A stretch of 64,000 bases of DNA from DASRRB01 sp036732755 (lineage in GTDB: Bacteria; Planctomycetota; B15-G4; SIAN01): assembly GCA_036732755.1 (NCBI GenBank), contig DAINBU010000006.1, positions 1 through 64,000 on the forward strand. The letters run 5' to 3'. Below are positions 51,113 to 59,676 of this stretch, piece by piece. Position 1 is the first letter of the stretch, and every line of letters begins with the position of its first letter. A program made the position numbers and the translations under genes. The notes beneath the pieces were generated by a model. It did not search any database, had not been told where the DNA came from, and saw nothing but the letters and a program-made list of their open reading frames with translations.

Positions 51113-54001
51113 TCAGCGCGCCTTGTGCATCACCTCGACCGCCTCCGGCCTTCCGTCGCCGTGGCAGATCTCGCACGACTCGAAGCCGTTCGGGCTCGTG
51201 TTGACGTCGATGTGGGCCTGCGCGGCGTTCGAGTCGTGGCACGCGCCGCACGCGGCCCGCCACGCGCGCGTCGGCGGCGTCTGGCCGGCGGGGTGGTTGC
51301 GTTCGGCGATCTCGAAGAAGGCGGTGTTGTCGGCGCCGTGGCAGGCGACGCAGGTCGCCGCCCCTGCTGGGAGCGCGGGAAAGTCGACTTCGGAGTAGCT
51401 CGAAGTCCCGAAGTTGTCGGGCCACGCGGTCGAGCCGAAGCCGACGACCTCGTAGGTGTCGGCGTTGGCGAGGCTCGCCCCCATGTGGATCTTGTGCAGC
51501 AGCGTCCGGAAGTCGACGGTCAGCCCGGTCGTGGGCGGCGCGTTGGCGGCCACGTAGGGCGGGCGGTCCTCGGATCCCGCGGTGCCGTGGCAGAGGAGGC
51601 ACGTCTCGTAGCCGCGCCGGCCGCCGCCGTGGAAGTAGACGTCGTCGTGGCAGGCGTAGCAGGTCGCCGCGCCCGCGGTCTTGTCGTAGGGCGCGATCGT
51701 CGTGGCCGACCCGGCCAGGAAGGCGGCGGTGGCCGGCGGCGACGTGCCGTTGTAGGTCTGCGTCTCGCCCTCCCGGTTGACGACGAGCGGCGGCGCGCCC
51801 CACAGGCCGACCGTGTAGGTGCCGTCGGGCAGCGCGAGCCCGGTCCACTTGCCCCAGCTCGCGTCGAGGTCGGGCGAGCCGTTGATCGCGGCCGGGAAGG
51901 TCGACGGCATCACGAAGAAGGAGGTGTAGGTGCAGACGATCGCGTCGCCCGACTGGAAGCTGGCGGGCGCGACCTCGGTGATCGTGCCGTTCGCGAGGTC
52001 GAGGACGTAGTCGGTGTTGAGCGTCTTGGTGGTGAGCGTGACCTCCTTGACCGACACTCCGGCCGGGTGGGAGAGGCGCGGGCCGACCGCGTAGCTGGTG
52101 CTCGCCGTCGAGCCGAACCACAGGCGGTTCCCGTCGACCTGCTGGACGCGCAGGTACTCCTCCGCGCCGAGGACGCCGTCGTCGACCACGACGTAGTCGT
52201 TGTGCGCGAAGCCGGTGGCGTCGACGACCTCGATGAAGTTCTGCGGCGGGCCGACGGGCGCGGAGAGCGTCGAGTTCCCGCCCGAGGTCGCGGTGCGCTC
52301 GAACACGGTCGTGGTCGAGCCGGTGTAGATCGGGTGGCGCGACGTCGCGAAGGCCTCGATCCCGCCGTTGTCGGCAGCCTTCCTTACGAACTCGAGCGGC
52401 AGCATTTCGCTCAGGTCGACCGTGAAGGGCGGCGCGCCGGTCAGCATCGCCGTCGGGATCGACGTGTTGAGGAGCATGTTGGGGTTGGTGGTCGGGCCGG
52501 AGAGGGCGGCGTTCAGAGAGGTCACGGTCGAGGGCGGGACGTCGGCGCCGCTGTCGTCGGTGAGCGAGAAGGTGAGCGCGATCTGCTCGCCGGGGTCGAT
52601 CGTCCCGTCGGCATTGTTCGTGCCCGACTCGGCGATGGCGAGCCCGGTGACGTGGAAGCCGGGGTTGACCGCCGGGTCCACCAGAGGATGGAGGTGCCCG
52701 CTGCGGACCGCGAGCGACCCGCCCGAAGCGGGGTGGCAGAAGATGCAGCTCGAGTCGGACAGCTGCGCCCCCATCGTCTGGTTGTTCTTCTTGTAGCTCT
52801 GCGTCCAGATGACGTCGTCGTGGCACGAGCCGCAGGCGCGTCGCGACGGCTGCGCGTAGGCGAGGTCGCCGTTCGCCGGCGGCGGCAGCGGGCCGGCTCC
52901 GTCGGGATCGCCGTGGCACTTGTCGCACGACACGACGCCCTCGCGCACGATTTCGTCGCGTCCCTGCTCCTCCGGAGTGAGCAGCGTGTAGCCCGTGTTC
53001 CTCGGCATCGGGATGTTGAGGCTCGGCCAGACCGGGAAGTGGATCGTCGAGAAGTCGGAGAGGTTGCCGTTGCCCGCGAGCTCGTAGGACACCGGCGGCA
53101 CCGAGTAGTCGCGCGTGCCGTCGCCAAGGACTCCGATGCCGTTCACGGAGGGCAGGTGCGCGGCGTTGTGGATCTTGTGGATCATCACCTTGAATTCGAT
53201 GGTCGCGCCCGGCGTGCCGCCCCCCACTCCCGAGTCGTTCTCGTCCTCCGCGCCGGCCGTGTGGCAGAGGATGCAGAGTTTCACGTCCTTGCGCAGCCCG
53301 CCGTGGAATTCCAGGTCGGAGTGGCAGCTGGCGCAGTTCGCCTGCGTGACGATTTCGCGCGGCTCGATCGTCGTCGCGTTGTTCACGAGGACGTCGAACT
53401 CGGCGTTGCCGGCGCTGTTGAAGCCCTCCCCCTCGACCGTGTAGTCCCAGCGCGCGGAGATCCCGATCGTGTAGGTCCCGGCGAGCAGCGTCTGTCCCTG
53501 CAGCTCGCCGTCGTCGGAGCCGAACGAGGTCGTGTCGTTGATCGGCGGCGGATAGGTCGCCGGGAGCCCGGTCGCGAAGGTGTAGCTGAAGGAGCCGTCG
53601 GCGTTGGCGACCGCGCGCGTCGGCACGTCGGTCACCTCGGGGATCACCTGCTGATAGTTGAAGGTCGGCCCCGAGAGCATGATCCGGCCGCGCGACATCT
53701 CGGCGAGCGTCCAGCTCGAGCCGTCGTCCTTGGTGAGCGTGAACTTCACCGTCGGCGTGTCGCCCGCCGCGAACGAGCCGTCGGAGTTGCCCGCGCCGGT
53801 CACCGCGAGGATGGTGACGTTCACGCCGGGCGAGTCCTCGGTCCGCAGGAGATCGGTCGGCGTCGTCGCGTCGCCGGGCGAGCCGGGCGGACCGGGCGGT
53901 CCCGGGTCGCCGTCGTCGCCCGTGCAGGCGGCGACGAGGGAGGCGGCGACGAGCGCGGCGGCGAAGCGCGACGCCGCGCGAACGACTGCGTGGAAGCTCA
54001 T
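51113..54001 (-). CDS. OmcA/MtrC-like decaheme surface cytochrome lipoprotein
   Basis: A 962-aa protein. The signal ends LVAAC (Cys26), followed by GDDGDPGPPGPPGSPGD, the collagen-like spacer often seen after the lipobox in OmcA/MtrC-family proteins. Ten CxxCH motifs were counted (CASCH, CILCH, CDKCH, CGSCH, CIFCH in one set; CYACH, CLLCH, CVACH, CGACH, CEICH in a second), arranged as two five-heme groups separated by Ig-like beta domains. HKIHN and HKIHMG segments supply distal heme ligands. It would pass electrons from the outer membrane to minerals or other extracellular acceptors. GGAGGAGGG precedes ATG 54001. It is the last of three genes with the 13-heme cytochrome and barrel. Confidence 0.92.
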   Translation of the reverse strand: MSFHAVVRAASRFAAALVAASLVAACTGDDGDPGPPGPPGSPGDATTPTDLLRTEDSPGVNVTILAVTGAGNSDGSFAAGDTPTVKFTLTKDDGSSWTLAEMSRGRIMLSGPTFNYQQVIPEVTDVPTRAVANADGSFSYTFATGLPATYPPPINDTTSFGSDDGELQGQTLLAGTYTIGISARWDYTVEGEGFNSAGNAEFDVLVNNATTIEPREIVTQANCASCHSDLEFHGGLRKDVKLCILCHTAGAEDENDSGVGGGTPGATIEFKVMIHKIHNAAHLPSVNGIGVLGDGTRDYSVPPVSYELAGNGNLSDFSTIHFPVWPSLNIPMPRNTGYTLLTPEEQGRDEIVREGVVSCDKCHGDPDGAGPLPPPANGDLAYAQPSRRACGSCHDDVIWTQSYKKNNQTMGAQLSDSSCIFCHPASGGSLAVRSGHLHPLVDPAVNPGFHVTGLAIAESGTNNADGTIDPGEQIALTFSLTDDSGADVPPSTVTSLNAALSGPTTNPNMLLNTSIPTAMLTGAPPFTVDLSEMLPLEFVRKAADNGGIEAFATSRHPIYTGSTTTVFERTATSGGNSTLSAPVGPPQNFIEVVDATGFAHNDYVVVDDGVLGAEEYLRVQQVDGNRLWFGSTASTSYAVGPRLSHPAGVSVKEVTLTTKTLNTDYVLDLANGTITEVAPASFQSGDAIVCTYTSFFVMPSTFPAAINGSPDLDASWGKWTGLALPDGTYTVGLWGAPPLVVNREGETQTYNGTSPPATAAFLAGSATTIAPYDKTAGAATCYACHDDVYFHGGGRRGYETCLLCHGTAGSEDRPPYVAANAPPTTGLTVDFRTLLHKIHMGASLANADTYEVVGFGSTAWPDNFGTSSYSEVDFPALPAGAATCVACHGADNTAFFEIAERNHPAGQTPPTRAWRAACGACHDSNAAQAHIDVNTSPNGFESCEICHGDGRPEAVEVMHKAR

Positions 54002-54051
54002 CACGACCCTCCTCCTTCGTTGCGCACGACGGTCACCTCCTCGGTCACGGA

Positions 54052-55083
54052 TCACTTATGGCATGCGGTGCACTGATCACCTTTGTCGGGATGGGGCAAC
54101 GGCGCACCCTGTCCGTGGCACTGGCGGCAGTTCATCGCCGGCGAATGTCCCGGCGGCATCGGTGCCGCGAGCGCGTGGCTCGGCGCGCCGCGGTGGCAGA
54201 CGATGCAGCCCGTCCCTCCGCCGAGCGGGAAGTGGCACGTGATGCAGTGGCGGTCCGACGGCGACCCCCAGCCCGCGCTGTGGCTGAGCGGCGCAGTCTG
54301 CGAGTGGCAGCGCTCGCACGCGTCGGCCTGGTGGCAGGTGGAGCAGCGGTCGCGGTTGACCGCGACCGCGACGCCGTGGCCGCGCCGCCGCCAGTAGTTC
54401 GTGTGGTCGTCGGGCAGCTCGGTCTGGTGGCACGTGGTGCAGGCGCTCCGCGCATGGCACATCGTGCAGCTCGCCGCCTCGGGGCTGCCGGCGCGCTGGA
54501 CGGTGCGGCCGTGCTCGCGCTTCCAGTCGGTGGCGTGGCTCGGCGGCGCGCGGTCGGCGCGGATCTCCTTGTGACACACCGCGCAGTCGTTGCCCCACGC
54601 CGCTCCCCGCTCCGCGTTGCGCGCGTGGCAGGCGGTGCACTTCGCCATGGTCACGTGCACGTCGGCTGTGACCGCGTCGCTGCTCGCCACGCTGCCGTGG
54701 CACTCGGAGCACTCGATGTGCTCGGTGCTCGCGTGGAGGAGGTGCGAGAAGACGATCTCCGACGAGAGCTTCGTCAGGCTCGGCGCCTTGAGGACGTCGT
54801 TCTCGAAGAAGGCGGCCGCCTGCTTCTCCGGCGGCTTGTCGCGGTCGATCTCCTTGTGGCAGAGGCGGCACTGCTGGATCGAGGGCATGCCGGGCGCGTC
54901 GGCGGTGAGCGCGTCGCGGTGGCAGCTCGCGCACTCGAGGCCGTCGTCCTCGCCGTGCCGCGCGTGGGGGAACGCGAGCCGCTCCGGCTCGCCCGACGAG
55001 CCGCCCATCCAGAGGCAGCCGCCGACGAGCGGCACCGCCACGAAGAGCGCGGCGCGGACGAGCCGTCGTCTCAGAAGGTCCAT
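54052..55083 (-). CDS. Thirteen-heme c-type cytochrome lipoprotein
   Basis: A 343-aa protein. The signal peptide ends LVGGC (Cys23). Thirteen CxxCH motifs were counted (CASCH, CRLCH, CSECH, CTACH, CAVCH, CTMCH, CTTCH, CSTCH, CERCH, CITCH, CIVCH, CRQCH, CTACH), about one heme per 26 residues, as in MtrA/PioA/DmsE-like or Geobacter OmaB-like electron-wire cytochromes. It would sit inside the neighbouring barrel and carry electrons across the outer membrane. Its start overlaps the stop of the barrel gene by 13 bp. The lipobox is unusual for MtrA-type proteins, which are normally soluble. Confidence 0.88.
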   Translation of the reverse strand: MDLLRRRLVRAALFVAVPLVGGCLWMGGSSGEPERLAFPHARHGEDDGLECASCHRDALTADAPGMPSIQQCRLCHKEIDRDKPPEKQAAAFFENDVLKAPSLTKLSSEIVFSHLLHASTEHIECSECHGSVASSDAVTADVHVTMAKCTACHARNAERGAAWGNDCAVCHKEIRADRAPPSHATDWKREHGRTVQRAGSPEAASCTMCHARSACTTCHQTELPDDHTNYWRRRGHGVAVAVNRDRCSTCHQADACERCHSQTAPLSHSAGWGSPSDRHCITCHFPLGGGTGCIVCHRGAPSHALAAPMPPGHSPAMNCRQCHGQGAPLPHPDKGDQCTACHK

Positions 55084-56510
55084 GTCGCGCGCATCCTGAC
55101 CGTCTGGTAGCGGTCGAAGGGGTCCTGCTCGTAGGTGTAGTCGATCCGCAGCCGCAGCTTCTTCGACGCCTTCCAGTCGAGTCCGGCGTAGTAGGTGCGC
55201 ACGCGGTCGAGCTCCTTGGCCTGGAAGATGTCGTACTTGTAGAGCGAGTAGTTGGTCCCGACGTTCGCGTGCACCTCCTTCGAGAGGGCGTGGTCGAGCT
55301 CGCCGCCGACGCTGGTGATCCGCTCCGGCGTCGCGACCCACAGCTCGCCGGTGAGCGAGATCGTCGTGTCCTCGTCCGGCAAGCCGAGGAACATCGGAAC
55401 GACGTAGAAGCGCTCGAAGTCGTGGTTGAAGGCGCCCTCGTCGCCGTCGTTCGTCACGCGCCTGAAGTCGACGCCGCCCGACAGGTCGAAGTGGTCGCCG
55501 AAGGCGTGGCCGGCGCTCGCCGCGATCTCGCGGTAGGGCCGGTACTCGAACGCCGACTGGAAGTAGGGGTCGAACTCGTAGGAGAGGCTCTCCTGCGTGT
55601 GCAGCAGCTGGTAGTAGGAGAGCTGCGCGCGCAGCTGCGCCTCGGGGTCGTTCCAGTTGCCGCGCACCTCGAAGTCGCGGCTCTCCGAAGAGAGCCAGGT
55701 GACGCGGCCGAACAGGTCGACGTGCTCGCCGACCTGCTGCCACTGCGAGAGCGCGAAGAGGTCGTCGTGGTGGTCGAGCAGGAGCGTCTGGTCGTCGACG
55801 TGCATGTAGTCGAAGCGCGTGCGGCCGCCGGTCCAGGCCCGCGCCTCGAGGAAGACGCCGAGGATCAGGTCGCCGGAGGGCGACGATTCGTAGAGGTGCG
55901 AGGGGAGGCCGGCGTAGCCGCCGAGCCGGATCTTCGCCGCGGTCACCTCCTGCGTCTCGATGCGCGCGCCGTCGACGTAGGTCTGCACCGGCGTGTCGTC
56001 GAGGAACCAGCGGCCGAGCTTCCACGACGCGACCGGCCCCGAGAGCGCCCCGCCCACCCACAGCTCGTAGAGCTGCGCCGTCAACTGGCTCTGGTAAGTG
56101 TCCTGGAGGCTGTCGAACGCGTAGTCGCCGGTGTGGTCGACGCCGTCGTCGAGGTCGAAGGCGCTGCGCGCGACGAGGTGCGCGGTGACCGGCTGCGTCG
56201 CGGCGTCGCCGTAGTCGGCCGCGAGGAGGCCGTAGAGGTCCTGGTCGGTCGCCTCGGAGGTGTGGCGGAGGCGGTACTCGAGCGAGAAGCTGCCGGAGAC
56301 GGCGAGCTCGTTGGTCCAGCGGCTCCAGGACGAGGGCGCGGGCGGCGGTCCGTAGGTCTCGGGGAGCTCGCTCTCCTGCGCGATTGCGCGTCCCGCGCCG
56401 AGCGCCGCGATGATCAGCACGAGCGCTGCGACGGGCAGCGCGCGCCCGGCGGCTACCCGGCGCGCGCGCCGCGAATGCACGGGCGAATCGGGTCGTCCGC
56501 GCCCCTTCAT
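55071..56510 (-). CDS. Outer-membrane beta-barrel, probable porin of the cytochrome conduit
   Basis: A 479-aa protein. A basic N-terminus and hydrophobic core (ALPVAALVLIIAALGAGRAIAQ) form the signal peptide. The mature part has about 20 alternating strands (AVSGSFSLEYRLRHTSEATDQDLYG; SAHLVARSAFD-like segments; TYYAGLDWKASKKLRLRIDYTY) and ends VRMRATWTF with terminal Phe. It is shorter than MtrB (~700 aa) and closer in size to Geobacter OmbB-type porins. It is the first gene of barrel-13-heme-decaheme, the composition of a porin-cytochrome complex. ATG 56510 follows GGAGAAGGGG. Confidence 0.75.
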   Translation of the reverse strand: MKGRGRPDSPVHSRRARRVAAGRALPVAALVLIIAALGAGRAIAQESELPETYGPPPAPSSWSRWTNELAVSGSFSLEYRLRHTSEATDQDLYGLLAADYGDAATQPVTAHLVARSAFDLDDGVDHTGDYAFDSLQDTYQSQLTAQLYELWVGGALSGPVASWKLGRWFLDDTPVQTYVDGARIETQEVTAAKIRLGGYAGLPSHLYESSPSGDLILGVFLEARAWTGGRTRFDYMHVDDQTLLLDHHDDLFALSQWQQVGEHVDLFGRVTWLSSESRDFEVRGNWNDPEAQLRAQLSYYQLLHTQESLSYEFDPYFQSAFEYRPYREIAASAGHAFGDHFDLSGGVDFRRVTNDGDEGAFNHDFERFYVVPMFLGLPDEDTTISLTGELWVATPERITSVGGELDHALSKEVHANVGTNYSLYKYDIFQAKELDRVRTYYAGLDWKASKKLRLRIDYTYEQDPFDRYQTVRMRATWTF

Positions 56511-56680
56511 CTCGGCCCCTTCTCCTCGGCGAAGGAGCGCAGCGTAGCACACCCCTGGCCTGCGTCGATCTCGTGGAGCGAAGCCGCCTCGCGCTCGAGC
56601 CCGCGGTCGTGCGCGACGCGGCGCCGCGCGCCGGAAGTCGCCGCCGGATCGCCCGCGAATCCACGACGGGACGCGCGCGT

Positions 56681-58156
56681 ATGCTGCGCCACATGACCGA
56701 CCACGAACCGGACGCGGCCGCGGACCCGGCGCGCGCCGCTCGATTTCCCGTCATCACCGTCTTCACGAGCCATTGGCTCGCGATGACCGGGCTCGGCCTG
56801 CTGGTCACGTCGATCATCGTCTGGGCCTGCCTCGTCACGGCGCGCCTGCGCCGCGGGCAGGAGAACCCGTACATCGGCGTCGCGACGATCGCCGCGGCGG
56901 GCCTCTTCGTGCTCGGCCTGCTGATGACGCCGCTCGGACTGCACCTCGGGCGGCGGCGCCTCCGCAAGCGGCTGTCGGGCGTGCTCGCCGCCAGCTCGAA
57001 CGCCTGGATGAAGCTCGGCGCATTCGTGGTCGCCGTCTCGCTCTTCAACCTCCTGATCGCGTCGCAGCTCACGCTGAGCGCCGTGCACGCGATGGAGTCG
57101 CGGCAGTTCTGCGGCTCCTGCCACGTGATGACGCCGGAGCAGCGCGCCTTCGACCAGGGTCCGCACGCCGGCATCCTCTGCGTCGACTGCCACGTCGGCA
57201 GCGGCGCCAAGGGCCTCATCGCCAGCAAGATCCAGGGCACCAAGCAGCTGATCGCGGTCCTCACCGACAAGGTCCCCAAGCCGATCGTCGGGGCGATCGA
57301 GACGGGGCACATCATCCCGAGCAACGAGACGTGCGAGCAGTGCCACTGGAAGCAGATGCCGGCCAATGCGTCGCTCAAGTTCTTCGTGCGCTACGGCGAC
57401 GACGAGGCCAACACGCCCGAGATGACGCTCCTCACCATGAACGTCGGCGGCGAGCTGATGGGCGGCGTCCACGGCTCCCACCACGGCAGGGGCATCTCGG
57501 TCCGCTTCGTCGCCTCCGACAGGAAGCGCATGGAGATCCCGCTCGTCGAGCACGAGAACCAGGCGACCGGGAAGACGAAGACCTTCGTGAAGACGGGGCG
57601 GAACGCGGCCGAGTTCGCCGGACAGCCGCGCATCACCATGCAGTGCTTCGACTGCCACAGCCGCCCCGCGCACTCCTTCGTTCAGGCCGACGAGGCGGTC
57701 GACCGCGCGATCATGCTCGGCCGCATGTCCTCGACGCTGCCCTTCGTGAAGAAGACGGCGGTCGAGATCCTGAAGGCGGGCTACGCGGACAGCGCGGCGG
57801 CGGCGGCGGCGATCCCCGCGGCCGTCGCGGCGTACTACAAGGAGAACCATGCGGAGCTCGCGACCAAGCGCGCGGCCGACGTCGAGGAGGCGGGACGGGT
57901 CGTCGCCGAGCTCTACTCGCGCAACGTCTTCCCCGAGTACGGCGTCGACTGGGGCACCTATCCCAACCAGCTCGGCCACACGAACACGCCCGGCTGCTTC
58001 CGCTGCCACGACGGAGAGCACGCGACCGCCGACGGCGAGAAGATCACCAACGACTGCTTCAAGTGCCACTTCCCGTCGGCGGTCGACGAGCAGAAGCCGG
58101 AGGTGCTGAAGCTCCTCGGCCTCGACTCGATGCTGAACAAGCTCCGCAAGAAGTGA
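56681..58156 (+). CDS. NapC/NirT-family multiheme membrane cytochrome (quinol dehydrogenase)
   Basis: A 491-aa protein. Three N-terminal transmembrane helices lie at about 33-54, 64-86 and 110-130. Six CxxCH motifs follow (CGSCH at 144-148, CVDCH, CEQCH, CFDCH, CFRCH, CFKCH). 'ESRQFCGSCHVM' and 'HAGILCVDCHVG' match the first hemes of NapC/NrfH/CymA proteins, which take electrons from menaquinol; the Met after CGSCHV is the usual distal ligand region. It is divergent (170 bp) from the barrel/cytochrome operon and would feed electrons into it. The start is ATG 56681, with ATG 56693 as the alternative. Confidence 0.88.
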   Translation: MLRHMTDHEPDAAADPARAARFPVITVFTSHWLAMTGLGLLVTSIIVWACLVTARLRRGQENPYIGVATIAAAGLFVLGLLMTPLGLHLGRRRLRKRLSGVLAASSNAWMKLGAFVVAVSLFNLLIASQLTLSAVHAMESRQFCGSCHVMTPEQRAFDQGPHAGILCVDCHVGSGAKGLIASKIQGTKQLIAVLTDKVPKPIVGAIETGHIIPSNETCEQCHWKQMPANASLKFFVRYGDDEANTPEMTLLTMNVGGELMGGVHGSHHGRGISVRFVASDRKRMEIPLVEHENQATGKTKTFVKTGRNAAEFAGQPRITMQCFDCHSRPAHSFVQADEAVDRAIMLGRMSSTLPFVKKTAVEILKAGYADSAAAAAAIPAAVAAYYKENHAELATKRAADVEEAGRVVAELYSRNVFPEYGVDWGTYPNQLGHTNTPGCFRCHDGEHATADGEKITNDCFKCHFPSAVDEQKPEVLKLLGLDSMLNKLRKK

Positions 58157-58163
58157 ACGCCCC

Positions 58164-58235
58164 GGCGGCGCGCCGACGGGCGCGCCGCCATCACTACTCT
58201 GCGCGCGCCGACGGGCGCGCCGCCATCACTACTCT
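58164..58235. repeat. 35-bp direct repeat carrying tandem terminator-like hairpins
   Basis: The unit GCGCGCCGACGGGCGCGCCG...CATCACTACTCT occurs twice in tandem, at 58168-58200 and 58203-58235. Each copy folds with the loop GACG: the first has an 11-bp stem (58164-58174 with 58179-58189), the second about 7 bp. They lie between the convergent NapC-like and lipoprotein genes and probably act as a bidirectional terminator, although no U-run follows. Confidence 0.65.
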
Positions 58236-58246
58236 GCGCGCCGCCT

Positions 58247-59074
58247 CTACTTCTTCTTCTCCGTGCACGGGAACGGGGAGTCGATGCCGAGGCAGGTCGG
58301 CAGCTGCGGCGCCGCGCGCTCGATCTCGTCGCGCAGGTTCTCCGGCAGGGGCGCGCCCGTCGTCCCGAGCACCGTCGCCAGCGCGCCGAGCTTCTCGCGC
58401 AGCCGCCGCTCCCACATCCAGGAGAAGCGGTACCACTCCGGACCGTAGTAGAAGCCCTCGATGTGGAAGTCGGCGTCGTAGAGCGTGCACTCCCAGACGA
58501 CGCGGCCGTCGCGACGGTCGATGAGCTCGAGCTCGACGCAGAAGCCGTTGCGCGACGTGCCCATCGGGAGGCCGAGGCACCAGAGGATCTCCGCGTAGAT
58601 CGAGATCCCGTAGGTCCAGCGCGTCTCGTGGACGTAGTAGGTCTTGAGCTTCCCGCGCAGGACGTGGGTCGCGGCCGCGTCGACGTGGCCGTCGCCGCTG
58701 TACTCGGCCCCGTCGACCATCCGCTGGCGCTCGAGCTCGGCGACGATCGAGCGCGCGAGGTCCTCGCACGGCGAGGCGCGGTACTCCGTCGTGTCGGCGC
58801 CGGGGACGGTCGCCTCGGGGCGGTCGAAGTGGGTCCAGCCGCCGGGCGCGAGCGGCGCGTACGCCCACGGCATGTACGAGCGATTGGTCTCGGCGCGCCG
58901 GTCGGAGAGGCGCTCGACCGCGACGACGACGGCCGCCGGGTGATCGCACTGGGTCGTGGCGTAGCGCCCCGACGGGTAGGTCCAGGCGCCGACCGACGTG
59001 AGGCAGCCAGCGAGCGGCGCGAGGAGCGCGATCGCGGCCACCGCGCGACCCCACCCGCCGGTCGAGCGACTCAT
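58247..59074 (-). CDS. Predicted lipoprotein of unknown function
   Basis: A 275-aa protein. The signal peptide IALLAPLAGC gives Cys26 as the lipidated residue. A mixed alpha/beta domain follows with conserved-looking segments (AAVVVAVERLSDRRAETNRSY; EDLARSIVAELERQRMVDGAEYSG; HVLRGKLKTYYVHETRWTYGISIYAEI), resembling periplasmic lipoproteins that assemble with export machines such as LptE or DUF799-like families, but no family could be assigned. It ends in a Lys-rich tail at 58247, just after the tandem hairpins. Confidence 0.6.
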   Translation of the reverse strand: MSRSTGGWGRAVAAIALLAPLAGCLTSVGAWTYPSGRYATTQCDHPAAVVVAVERLSDRRAETNRSYMPWAYAPLAPGGWTHFDRPEATVPGADTTEYRASPCEDLARSIVAELERQRMVDGAEYSGDGHVDAAATHVLRGKLKTYYVHETRWTYGISIYAEILWCLGLPMGTSRNGFCVELELIDRRDGRVVWECTLYDADFHIEGFYYGPEWYRFSWMWERRLREKLGALATVLGTTGAPLPENLRDEIERAAPQLPTCLGIDSPFPCTEKKK

Positions 59075-59192
59075 GCGATGGCGTCTCCGATGCGGACTCG
59101 GCGGACTCGGCGCATCTTGCGCGCCTCCGATCGGCGTCGATGATGGCGGCCCGCCCCCTCGTGCGTTCCGCTCATCGTGAAGGAGCGACCCC

Positions 59193-59651
59193 ATGCCCGT
59201 GAAGCCCATCCCCGACGGATACCACACCGTCACGCCGTACCTGTACGTCATCGACTTCTACAAGAAGGCGTTCGGCGCCGAGGAGCTCATGCGCTTCCCC
59301 GGGCCCGACGGCCGCATCGGCCACGCGGAGATCCGCATCGGCGACTCGCCGATCATGCTCGCCGACGAGCACCCCGAGATGAACGCGATCGGCCCGCAGA
59401 CGCGCGGCGGCACCACGGTCGGCTTCGCGATCTACGTCCCCGACGTCGACCAGCGCGTCGCCAAGGCGGTGGCCGCGGGCGCGAAGATCGTGCGTCCCGT
59501 GCAGAACCAGTTCTACGGCGACCGCAGCGGCACGCTCACCGACCCCTTCGGCCACACCTGGACGATCGCGACCCACGTCGAGGACGTCCCCCCCGCCGAG
59601 ATGGAGCGGCGCGCGAAGGCCGCGAAGTCGGAAGGCGGCGCCTGCGCCTGA
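59193..59651 (+). CDS. VOC/glyoxalase-fold protein (PhnB-like) with a short internal deletion
   Basis: A 152-aa protein. MPVKPIPDGYHTVTPYL and IDFYKKAFGAEELMRFPGPDGRIGHAEIRIGDSPIMLADE are near-consensus for the PhnB/YdcJ-like VOC family, and RPVQNQFYGDRSGTLTDPFGHTWTIATHVEDV is its C-terminal half. Between PYL and IDFYKKAFG, family members normally have a VDGAAAA-like loop; here only YV remains, a loss of about six residues. The protein may still fold, since the loop is at the edge of the first beta-alpha unit. AAGGAG lies 8 nt upstream of the ATG. Function unknown. Confidence 0.8.
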   Translation: MPVKPIPDGYHTVTPYLYVIDFYKKAFGAEELMRFPGPDGRIGHAEIRIGDSPIMLADEHPEMNAIGPQTRGGTTVGFAIYVPDVDQRVAKAVAAGAKIVRPVQNQFYGDRSGTLTDPFGHTWTIATHVEDVPPAEMERRAKAAKSEGGACA

Positions 59652-59676
59652 GCAGAGCGGGCGCCTCGCCTCCACG

